This document shows, in pieces, positions 40,366 through 47,660 of a DNA stretch of 64,000 bases. Below the pieces are notes generated by a model. That model saw nothing but the letters and a program-made list of their open reading frames with translations. It made no database searches and had not been told where the DNA came from. Position 1 is the first letter of the stretch; the number at the start of each line of letters is the position of its first letter. Origin of the DNA: Gorsachius magnificus (lineage: Eukaryota; Chordata; Aves; Pelecaniformes; Ardeidae); assembly GCA_034008185.1 (NCBI GenBank), contig CM067084.1, forward strand, positions 12,543,385 through 12,607,384, written 5' to 3'. The position numbers and the translations under genes were made by a program.

Positions 40366-43300
40366 TCATTGGCTATTTTCACCCAAAATCAAATCCCTTT
40401 GAGGTACACATCGGACTTCCCCATCCTTCCGCATCACCCACCAAGTAGAGCCAGGTCCTTGAGCAAAAGCAATCCCACGGATGGGTTTGCCTTTACCTGA
40501 GGCAGGAGAAACCCAGACTGTCTTCCCCAGCATATTTTTTACATGCACTACAGGGACTTTATCCCCTTCTACAGCACGTAAGAGGTTTGATTGGGCAGGG
40601 CCAGCTCGGTTGGCAGATCCTCTAGTGTTGATTAACCAGGTGGCTTTTGCTAAATGTGTATCCCAATGTTTGAATGTTCCACCACCCATTGCTTTCAGTG
40701 TAGTCTTTAACAGTCCATTGTGTCGTTCAATTTTCCCAGAGGCTGGTGCATGATAGGGGATGTGATAGACCCACTCAATGCCATGCTCTTTGGCCCATTT
40801 GTCTATGAGGCTGTTTCGGAAGTGAGTTCCGTTGTCTGACTCAATTCTTTCTGGAGTGCCATGTCGCCACAGGACTTGTTTTTCAAGGCCTAGGATAGTG
40901 TTCCGGGCAGTGGCATGGGGCACGGGATATGTTTCCAACCATCCGGTGGTCGCTTCCACCATGGTGAGCACATAGCGCTTGCCATGGCAGGTTTGTGGGA
41001 GTGTGATATAATCGATCTGCCAAGCCTCTCCATATTTGTATTTCAGCCACCGTCCTCCATACCAGAGAGGCTTTAACCGCTTGGCTTGTTTGATCGCAGC
41101 ACATGTTTCACATTCATGGATAACCTGTGCGATAGCGTCCATAGTTAAGTCCACCCCTCGATCACGAGCCCATCTGTATGTTGCATCTCTTCCTTGATGG
41201 CCTGAAGTGTCATGGGCCCACCGAGCTAGAAACAATTCACCCTTATGTTGCCAGTCCAGATCCACCTGAGCCACTTCAATCTTAGCAGCCTGATCTGCCT
41301 GCTGGTTGTTTTGATGTTCTTCAGAGGCCCGACTCTTGGGTACATGAGCATCTACATGACGTACCTTTACAACCAGGTTCTCTACCCGGGCAGCAATATC
41401 TTGCCACAATGCGGCTGCCCAGATGGGTTTGCCTCTGCGCTGCCAGTTGTTCTGTTTCCATTGCTGCAACCACCCCCACAAAGCATTTGCCACCATCCAT
41501 GAGTCAGTATAGAGATAAAGCACTGGCCATTTTTCTCGTTCAGCAATATCTAAAGCCAGCTGGATGGCTTTCACCTCTGCAAACTGACTTGATTCACCTT
41601 CTCCTTCAGCAGTCTCTGCAACTTGTCTTGTAGGACTCCATACAGCAGCCTTCCACCTCCGATGCTTTCCCACAAGACGACAGGACCCATCAGTGAACAG
41701 GGCATATTGCTTCTCATTTTCTGGCAGTTTATTATATAACGGGGCTTCTTCAGCACGCACCACCTCTTCCTCTGGCGATATTCCAAAAGCTTTGCCTTCT
41801 GGCCAGTCCATGATCACTTCCAAGATTCCTGGGCGACTGAGGTTTCCTATTCGAGCCCGTTGTGTAATCAGTGCGACCCACTTACTCCACGTAGCATCAG
41901 TTGCATGATGTGTAGAGGGGACCTTCCCTTTGAACATCCAGCCCAGCACCGGCAGTCGGGGTGCCAGGAGGAGCTGTGCTTCAGTACCAACCACTTCTGA
42001 AGCAGCTCGAACCCCTTCATATGCTGCCAATATCTCTTTTTCAGTTGGAGTATAGTTGGCTTCAGATCCTCTGTATCCCCGACTCCAAAAGCCTAGGGGT
42101 CGGCCTCGAGTCTCCCCTGGTGCTTTCTGCCAAAGGCTCCAGGTGGGGCCATTCTCCCCGGCTGCGGTGTAGAGCACATTCTTTACATCTTGCCCTGCCC
42201 GGACTGGTCCAAGGGCTACTGCATGCACTATCTCCCGTTTAATTTGTTCAAAGGCTTGTCGTTGTTCAGGGCCCCATTTGAAATCATCCTTCTTCCGGGT
42301 CACTTGGTAGAGAGGGCTTACAATCTGGCTATAATTTGGAATATGCATTCTCCAAAAACCCACAACGCCCAAGAAAGCTTGTGTTTCCTTTTTGCTAGTT
42401 GGTGGAGACATGGCTGTTATTTTGTTGATCACATCCATTGGAATCTGACGACGTCCATCTTGCCATTTGATTCCTAAAAACTGGATCTCCTGTGCAGGTC
42501 CTTTGACTTTACTTTGTTTTATAGCGAAACCGGCTTTCAGAAGAATTTGGACTATTTTCTTCCCTTTCTCAAAAACTTCTTCTGCTGTATTGCCCCACAC
42601 AATGATGTCATCAATATATTGCAGATGTTCTGGAGCATTACCCTGTTCCAGTGCTGTCTGGATCAGTCCATGGCAAATGGTAGGGCTGTGTTTCCACCCC
42701 TGGGGCAGTCGATTCCAGGTGTACTGGATGCCCCTCCAAGTGAAAGCAAACTGTGGCCTGCACTCTGCTGCCAAAGGGATTGAAAAGAAAGCATTTGCAA
42801 TATCAATTGTGGCATACCACTTGGCTGCCTTTGACTCCAGTTCGTATTGAAGTTCTAGCATGTCTGGCACGGCAGCACTCAGCGGTGGCGTAACTTCATT
42901 CAGGCCATGATAGTCTACTGTCAGTCTCCACTCTCCATCAGACTTTCTCACTGGCCATATGGGACTGTTAAAGGGTGAGCGAGTCTTGCTGATCACTCCT
43001 TGGCTCTCCAGTCGACGAATCAGCTTATGGATGGGAATCAGGGAGTCTCGATTGGTGCGATATTGCCGCCTGTGCACTGTTGTGGTGGCAATCGGCACTT
43101 GTTGTTCTTCAACACTCAGCAACCCCACAACCGAAGGGTCCTTTGAGAGACCAGGCAAGGTAGACAGCTGCTTAATTTCTTCTGCCTCCAATGCAGCTAT
43201 ACCAAAAGCCCACCGGTACCCTTTTGGGTCCTTGAAATACCCTCTCCTGAGGTAGTCTATGCCCAGGATGCACGGAGCATCTGGGCCAGTCACAATGGGG

Positions 43301-43551
43301 TGCTTTTGCCACTCATTCCCGGTTAGGCTCACTTCGGCCTCCAATACAGTCAGCTCTTGAGATCCCCCTGTCACTCCAGAAATACAAATGGATTCTGCCC
43401 CTATATGGCTTGATGGCATTAGAGTACACTGTGCACCGGTGTCTACTAAAGCTCTATACTTCTGTGGGTCTGACATGCCAGGCCATCGAATCCACACAGT
43501 CCAGTAAACCCTGTTGTCCCTTTCCTCCACCTGGCTGGAGGCAGGGCCCCT
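40366..43551 (-). CDS. pol: Pro-Pol polyprotein (protease, RT, RNase H, integrase)
   Basis: Uninterrupted frame of 1,061 codons directly after the gag UAG. The first in-frame start-like codon is a GTG at 43,530 (used here as residue 1), so it is probably translated as a Gag-Pol fusion. Protease: DTGA at 30-33 and ILGID at 88-92. Reverse transcriptase: about 160-400 with D243 in TIDIANAFF, LPQGW at 275, YIDD at 305-308. RNase H: D614, E652, D676 and D746, all four acidic residues present. Integrase: HHCC (H773, H778, C807, C810) and DDE as D840, D899, E935 with 35 residues between the last two. No dUTPase and no stop or frameshift. The group most like it is ERV-L-like from YIDD and PYHAPASGKIERHNG. 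It looks enzymatically complete, but its expression depends on gag, which is broken upstream. Confidence 0.95.
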   Translation of the reverse strand, partial: RGPASSQVEERDNRVYWTVWIRWPGMSDPQKYRALVDTGAQCTLMPSSHIGAESICISGVTGGSQELTVLEAEVSLTGNEWQKHPIVTGPDAPCILGIDYLRRGYFKDPKGYRWAFGIAALEAEEIKQLSTLPGLSKDPSVVGLLSVEEQQVPIATTTVHRRQYRTNRDSLIPIHKLIRRLESQGVISKTRSPFNSPIWPVRKSDGEWRLTVDYHGLNEVTPPLSAAVPDMLELQYELESKAAKWYATIDIANAFFSIPLAAECRPQFAFTWRGIQYTWNRLPQGWKHSPTICHGLIQTALEQGNAPEHLQYIDDIIVWGNTAEEVFEKGKKIVQILLKAGFAIKQSKVKGPAQEIQFLGIKWQDGRRQIPMDVINKITAMSPPTSKKETQAFLGVVGFWRMHIPNYSQIVSPLYQVTRKKDDFKWGPEQRQAFEQIKREIVHAVALGPVRAGQDVKNVLYTAAGENGPTWSLWQKAPGETRGRPLGFWSRGYRGSEANYTPTEKEILAAYEGVRAASEVVGTEAQLLLAPRLPVLGWMFKGKVPSTHHATDATWSKWVALITQRARIGNLSRPGILEVIMDWPEGKAFGISPEEEVVRAEEAPLYNKLPENEKQYALFTDGSCRLVGKHRRWKAAVWSPTRQVAETAEGEGESSQFAEVKAIQLALDIAEREKWPVLYLYTDSWMVANALWGWLQQWKQNNWQRRGKPIWAAALWQDIAARVENLVVKVRHVDAHVPKSRASEEHQNNQQADQAAKIEVAQVDLDWQHKGELFLARWAHDTSGHQGRDATYRWARDRGVDLTMDAIAQVIHECETCAAIKQAKRLKPLWYGGRWLKYKYGEAWQIDYITLPQTCHGKRYVLTMVEATTGWLETYPVPHATARNTILGLEKQVLWRHGTPERIESDNGTHFRNSLIDKWAKEHGIEWVYHIPYHAPASGKIERHNGLLKTTLKAMGGGTFKHWDTHLAKATWLINTRGSANRAGPAQSNLLRAVEGDKVPVVHVKNMLGKTVWVSPASGKGKPIRGIAFAQGPGSTWWVMRKDGEVRCVPQRDLILGENSQ

Positions 43552-43554
43552 CTA
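43524..43554 (-). promoter_or_regulatory. Gag UAG stop with downstream hairpin (readthrough candidate)
   Basis: The gag stop is TAG at 43,552-43,554. After a 10-base spacer (AGGGGCCCTG) the sense strand forms a perfect 6-bp hairpin, CCTCCA-GCCAGG-TGGAGG, at 43,524-43,541. Gag 3' part and pol are in the same frame across this codon. Gammaretroviruses use UAG readthrough stimulated by a pseudoknot about 8 bases downstream; the arrangement here is similar, and the function is inferred. Confidence 0.6.
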
Positions 43555-44175
43555 ATCCTGGTCACTGTTGCTCATGGTTTGTATGTATGAGTCAGAAGTT
43601 CCTTCATCACAGTCAGAATTAAGATCAGCCCTTCTATTTTGTCTGAAAAAACTACCGTCGTCCCAGTCTCTGGAAATTGGAGCAACAAGTTTCCTGGAAG
43701 AGCCCCCTTTTGTGTTTGTTTTTCTTTGCAACTCACGTACCCGTGACTCTAGGACCGAGGTAGGTTTTCCGTCCCATTTCCTCATGTCCTCTCCATGGTC
43801 ACGCAGGTAAAACCATAGAGTGCCCCGTGGTGTGTACCCTCGATATTCTTTTTCTTGAGCAGAAGGGCGCTTACTTCTGATGGCTGAGATACTGGTCTGT
43901 ACAGGAGGGGAGTAGGGTATACGCTTTTCGAGTCGTTCAAACTTTTGGGACAGTTTCTCCACAGCCAAAACAAGGGGGGAAGAGATACTTTCTTCATATT
44001 TGCGGAGCTGGCCAGCCACTTCATCCACTGTTGGTCCCCGTCCAGTTTCCCAGCTCATCATTGCCCATGTGTTTGCAAATGATGTTGGTGCGCTACGTAA
44101 CAACTTCCTGCCACATGGGTCGTGTGCACTGGACACTATCTGGATCTTTGGGCAGCTGGTCATTGTCCAGGTCAC
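43552..44175 (-). pseudogene. gag: gag 3' part, in a different frame from gag 5' part
   Basis: Open frame of 207 codons beginning at a GTG (the frame opens just upstream, after a TGA at about 44,182). It carries the C-terminal Gag region: VDEVAGQLRKYEESISSPLV, then an acidic and basic segment with PRGTLWFYLRDHGEDMRKW. No CCHC zinc knuckle is present, as in ERV-L and foamy viruses. It lies +1 to the upstream gag frame and overlaps its end by about 85 bases, so it is read only if a frame change occurs. The likely junction is near 44,105-44,120. It ends at the UAG in front of pol. Confidence 0.7.
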
Positions 44176-45532
44176 TATAAATCACCTCCAGGACAGCCAA
44201 TTCCCTCAGGTACTGGATGCCTTTCTCCACAGTGTTCCATTTACCTGGGCGACATACGACATCTTCCTTGAAGGGATATCTTTCCTTCATGGCTGACAGT
44301 AGACGCCTCCAGAGGCTGAGGATTTGTGTCCCTTTTCCAATCGCTTTGTCAATGCCCCCTTCCCTAGAAAGGGATCCTAGTTGCTTGGCTTCCTTACCCT
44401 CCAGTTCCAGGCTGTTGGCCCCATTATCCCAGCATCGGAGTAGCCAGGTGACAATGAGCTCACCTGGACGACGGCTGAAATCTTTTCGGATATCTCGCAG
44501 CTCACTCAAGGATAGGGATCTGGTGGTTTCTGTCTCGTTTATGAGCTCTTCCTCCTCCCCTTGTGATGGCCCCGCTTTTTCATCCTCCCTTTCTAAACGA
44601 GTTGACTTTCGCTTCCAAGATTTCTTCTTTTGTATAGGGGCGACTGATACTGGCACGGGTTGGTTCGTTGGAGTAGCCGCAGTGCATATCACTGGGGTTG
44701 GAGTAGCTGCAGTGGCTGTGGCCAGGGTTGGAGTAGCTGCAGTGGCTGTGGCCGGGGTTGGAGTAGCTGCAGTGGCTGTGGCCGGGGTTGGAGTAGCTGC
44801 AGTGGCTGTGGCCGGGGTTGGAGTAGCTGCAGTGGCTGTGGCCTTATCATCAGATCCAGAGACTTTCTGTTCCCTTTGGATGTGTTGAATCATGTTGAAC
44901 AGGGTTCGATAAGCATGGGCCAGGCCCCAGCACATTGCAGTGATTTGTGTTTGCTTAGAATTGCCAGGGTGACAGCATACCTTTTCCAAATACTCTACTA
45001 GTTTTTCAGGATTCTGCACTTGTTCAGGAGTAAATTTCCAAAACATTGGAGGTACCCATCGTTCTAGGCATTTACCCATACTACCCCAAATACCCTTCCA
45101 CTCATAACTATCCAGCCCTGGGGCAGACATCTGGATGGTATTATTAAGTTGCTTACAAACTTTGGACAAAAGTGAAACAATATTCCAAATAGATATCAAT
45201 AGATATACCTTAACTATCCAAGGATGTTCAAGATACTGAAAAGTTATTGTAGTGAAGGAGGAAACATCATCAAAGAAGGCAGAAAAAGTGCCATTCTGTA
45301 TTTCCTCCAGAACAAACTTTTCAGAGTCCCATGTATAATTGCTAATATTCCCCGCAAGGTGGTACCCAAAGTGCAGTACAGACTTCGACATGAAACCCAA
45401 ATACCAGATAAAGCTCAAGGTCATTGTTTTAATAACAAGTTTCCCAAGCAAAACATGTCTGGTCACCGCAGAGCATAACAAACTGCAAAAACCAACACCA
45501 ACTTTTAACAAGTACAGCAAAGGAGGGAGCAT
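44093..45532 (-). CDS. gag: gag 5' part (membrane-like N-terminus, repeat, capsid region)
   Basis: Frame of 480 codons from the first ATG (the open frame extends 18 codons upstream to a GTG, counted as residue 1 at 45,586). In order: a hydrophobic N-terminus, hydrophobic segments at about 50-66 and 122-141, four N-glycosylation sequons (80, 83, 98, 148), a region with VPPMFWKFTPEQVQNPEKLV at 178-197, decapeptide repeats ATATAATPTP at about 250-307, a basic cluster KKKSWKRK at 320-327, and a capsid-like region with LRDIRKDF and REGGIDKAIGKGTQILSLW. It ends in TAG at 44,093 where the rest of Gag continues in the +1 frame. The copy is therefore broken, by an inferred single-base insertion or two-base deletion. 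The membrane features are unusual for Gag. Confidence 0.75.
   Translation of the reverse strand: MLPPLLYLLKVGVGFCSLLCSAVTRHVLLGKLVIKTMTLSFIWYLGFMSKSVLHFGYHLAGNISNYTWDSEKFVLEEIQNGTFSAFFDDVSSFTTITFQYLEHPWIVKVYLLISIWNIVSLLSKVCKQLNNTIQMSAPGLDSYEWKGIWGSMGKCLERWVPPMFWKFTPEQVQNPEKLVEYLEKVCCHPGNSKQTQITAMCWGLAHAYRTLFNMIQHIQREQKVSGSDDKATATAATPTPATATAATPTPATATAATPTPATATAATPTLATATAATPTPVICTAATPTNQPVPVSVAPIQKKKSWKRKSTRLEREDEKAGPSQGEEEELINETETTRSLSLSELRDIRKDFSRRPGELIVTWLLRCWDNGANSLELEGKEAKQLGSLSREGGIDKAIGKGTQILSLWRRLLSAMKERYPFKEDVVCRPGKWNTVEKGIQYLRELAVLEVIYSDLDNDQLPKDPDSVQCTRPMWQEVVT
44668..44843 (-). repeat. 30-bp coding minisatellite inside gag
   Basis: Units of 30 bp (plus strand GAGTAGCTGCAGTGGCTGTG plus GCCGGGGTTG) start at 44,671, 44,701, 44,731, 44,761, 44,791 and partially at 44,821. 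The middle three are identical; the first is diverged. They encode the decapeptide ATATAATPTP, so copy number changes keep the frame. Confidence 0.95.
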
Positions 45533-45653
45533 GGTGCAGATCGGATAAGCTAAGATCAAGAACAAATGAATCAAATTGCAACCCACAACTATTTAACAGA
45601 TATAAATTCCTTAATATACTCCGGTTACTCTGTCGTTATCTCAAGCCCTTCGA
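45533..45653 (-). other. Short 5' leader between primer site and gag ATG
   Basis: About 120 bases separate the primer binding site from the first gag ATG at 45,532-45,530. It has stops in all frames apart from the 5' extension of gag. No obvious packaging hairpin was identified by eye. Confidence 0.6.
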
Positions 45654-45671
45654 GCCCCACGTTGGGCGCCA
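45654..45671 (-). promoter_or_regulatory. Primer binding site, lysine-tRNA type
   Basis: The sense strand reads TGGCGCCCAACGTGGGGC, the 18-base complement to the 3' end of tRNA-Lys(1,2), the primer used by Mason-Pfizer-type retroviruses. It starts 8 bases after the LTR end (GTCCTTTT spacer), longer than the usual 2-3. It fixes the sense strand as minus. Confidence 0.9.
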
Positions 45672-45815
45672 AAAAGGACTGTCATGGTTTAACCCGGCTG
45701 GCAACTAAGCACCACGCAGCCGCTCGCTCACTCCCCCCCCCCCCCCCCTCAGTGGGATGGGGGAGAGAATCGGGAAGGGGAAAAAGGGTAGAGCCGAGGG
45801 CTGAGATAAAGGCAG

Positions 45816-45821
45816 TTTAAT
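45816..45821 (-). terminator. Poly(A) signal ATTAAA in the 5' LTR
   Basis: Same hexamer and context as in the 3' LTR, downstream of the TATA-like region. It would lie near the start of the transcript, where it is normally bypassed. Confidence 0.5.
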
Positions 45822-45855
45822 GAGAGAAAATAATAATAATAGTAATAATGAGAAT

Positions 45856-45885
45856 GGTAACAAAATATACAGAATATACAAAACG
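45856..45885 (-). promoter_or_regulatory. TATA-like core promoter region of the 5' LTR
   Basis: The sense strand reads TTTTGTATATTCTGTATATTTTGTTACC, about 360 bases into the LTR and about 40-60 bases before the poly(A) signal. The solo LTR has a matching TTTTGTATATTCTCTATATTCT. Promoter function is inferred. Confidence 0.5.
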
Positions 45886-46238
45886 AATGATGCACAATGC
45901 AATTGCTCACCACCCGCCGACCGATGCCCAGCCCGTCCCGAGCAGCGATCAGTACCCGAGCGACCGACCGACCCACCAACCCCCCCCCGAGCATGACGTT
46001 ATATGGTATGGAATAGCTCTTTGGACAGTTTAGGTCCTAGCTGTGCTGTACTCCCAGCTTGTTATGCACCTGGCCGAGCAGGAGAAGCTCAAAAAGTCCT
46101 TGAGCAGTCTGAGCACTGCTTGGCAACAACTAAAAACATCAGCGTGTTATCAACATTCTTCTAGCACTGAATCCAAAGCACAGCACTATGCTAGCTTCTG
46201 TGAAGAAAATTAACTCTATCCCAGCCGAAACCAGGACA

Positions 46239-46243
46239 AGTGA
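46239..46243. repeat. Target-site duplication, right copy (AGTGA)
   Basis: Directly follows the terminal CA of the right LTR and matches the left copy exactly. Confidence 0.9.
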
Positions 46244-46695
46244 GCAATGCATCATTGTAAATGCAAGACACACCATTAATATCAGCTGACCAAATGTTCT
46301 TCCTTCCCTCTTGCTAGTCAAATACGCATCTGTGTATCAGCTACAGAAATGCTGCAAGATCGTGTCTGCACAATGACATATGATATTTCCATAAACTGTC
46401 TTCCTCTTCTCATACAGTGATATTTGCATACCACCTTTTTTAAAATTTACTTTCTTTAACAGATTCAATTTCCAAGTTCAAGAAATTTAAAAGAAGAATT
46501 TTAATATGGAAAAATAGATCCTAACTGTGTCAGAGGGATAAAATTTTAAAAAAGTGTTTTGTTGATTATAATTAAAGCAATATGAAAGAATTCAAAGTTA
46601 TAGTTCAAAATCCTTTTGCCAAAATTAGTCTTACTTAGTCCTGCTTTGCAATAATTAAAAATTAAACCTTTTGCAATAGTTTAGAGTTACCATGT
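46244..46695. other. AT-rich non-coding gap
   Basis: Host sequence between the provirus and the next CR1. No gene or repeat recognised. Confidence 0.6.
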
Positions 46696-47125
46696 TTGAG
46701 ATGTTTATCAAGCTGGAGCACAGAACCTGCCCTATGAGAAAAGACTGAAGGAGTAAGGTCTTTTCTCCCTGGAGAAAAGAAGGCTCAGGGGAGACCTCAT
46801 CATACAATTCCAGTACTTAAAGGGTAGCTACAAAGAGGATGGAGATTGTCTCTTCACAGAGAGCCACATGGAGAACACAAGGGCAACAGGTACAACTTGT
46901 GGTGGAGTAGATTTCATCTTGGTGTAAGAAGGAAAATTTTTACAGTGAGAGCAATCATTCACTGGAACAACCTTTCCAGGGCATGGTAGAGTCCTCATCA
47001 CTGGAGGTTTTCAAGATGCGACTGGACAGGGTGCTGGAGAATCTCATCTAGACTTTCTTTCCCATTAAAGGCTCGACCAGATGGTATTTCAAGGTCCCTT
47101 CCAACCTGAGCCAGTCTGTGATATA
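46696..47125 (+). mobile_element. CR1 LINE 3' fragment, diverged
   Basis: Plus strand shows CCTGCCCTATGAGAAAAGACTG, GGGGAGACCTCATC, CACTGGAACAACCTTTCCAGGGC and GATGCGACTGGACAGGGTGCTG, followed by TTCAAGGTCCCTTCCAACCTGAGCCAGTCTGTGAT, all CR1 ORF2-tail and 3' UTR landmarks. It has many substitutions and small indels and is older than the CR1 at about 10,440. Inactive. Confidence 0.85.
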
Positions 47126-47294
47126 AGATTTATCTAAGTTCCAAGCTGTACTGGATGCTAACTTGCATAATGTATAACCAAAAAGGCAAGACTCCATCCT
47201 GGTAAACGCAGGTTTGATCACTTCATACACATACAGCAGGACAGATTTTAGGAGCAGTACAAGATATGCTACGTTTTTTTATGTTTTCTGCATC

Positions 47295-47660
47295 ATAAAA
47301 ATATCAGAACATATCCACTGGTTCAGACCAAGGGTCTATTCATACACCCTTCCCCAAAGAAAATGTCGAGTGAAGAGTAATAAGGCAGCAAGAATATATA
47401 CCTCCCCTCTAATATTCTCCTAACCTCTGATCATCTTCATCTCTAGGAGTCTGATGTTCCTATTTTTATTCTTTTCCATTTAGAAACCCTTTTCTAAATG
47501 ATTGCCCATTCTCCTCCTAAAGCCATATACACTTTTTGCATCTACAACTGCTTTGGCAAGGACCAGAAATCCTTGATCAGCTGCTCAAAGAAAACTCACG
47601 TTGTTCATTGGGAAGCCGTCTGTTCTCAGCTTCCTTTATTTATCACCAATGGACACTTCA
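47295..47660. repeat. Ancient degenerate dispersed repeat (CR1/L3-like)
   Basis: Segments CCACTGGTTCAGACCAAGGG, CATCTACAACTGCTTTGGCAAGGA and a later TTTATTTATCACCAATGGACA are in the order and spacing of an old sauropsid dispersed repeat I recall from turtle and crocodile genomes. The match is degenerate and by memory only; family not certain. Confidence 0.35.

Larger units (their letters stand above)
39405..46238 (-). mobile_element. Full-length young endogenous retrovirus, env-less
   Basis: Two LTRs of 558 and 559 bp flank a 5.7-kb interior whose genes all read on the minus strand. Sense order is 5' LTR (45,680-46,238), primer binding site, gag, UAG, protease-RT-RNase H-integrase, polypurine tract, 3' LTR (39,405-39,962). 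The 5-bp target duplication, lack of a CCHC zinc knuckle in Gag, YIDD in RT and the integrase sequence point to an ERV-L-like group. The primer site is of lysine type, which is not usual for ERV-L. There is no env. LTR identity indicates a very recent insertion. Gag carries a frame break, so the copy is probably not autonomous. Confidence 0.96.
45680..46238 (-). repeat. 5' LTR of the provirus
   Basis: Sense start at 46,238 (TGTCCTGGTTTCGGC), end at 45,680 (ACCATGACA), with TG/CA termini. It matches the 3' LTR except for C16 (45,733-45,748) and C9 (near 45,980-45,988). Sense transcripts from here carry a G9 run in U3 and a G16 run in R/U5. Confidence 0.97.

Noticed and set aside
39974..40366. 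A full env gene between pol and the 3' LTR
   Set aside because: Only about 390 bases are present, with one 70-codon open segment and no surface or fusion-peptide features.
42467..42850. Plus-strand frames inside pol (up to 127 codons)
   Set aside because: Shadows of the intact pol frame on the other strand.
44217..44888. Plus-strand open frames of 223 and 113 codons
   Set aside because: They are antisense to gag and driven by the minisatellite; the gag frame on the minus strand explains them.
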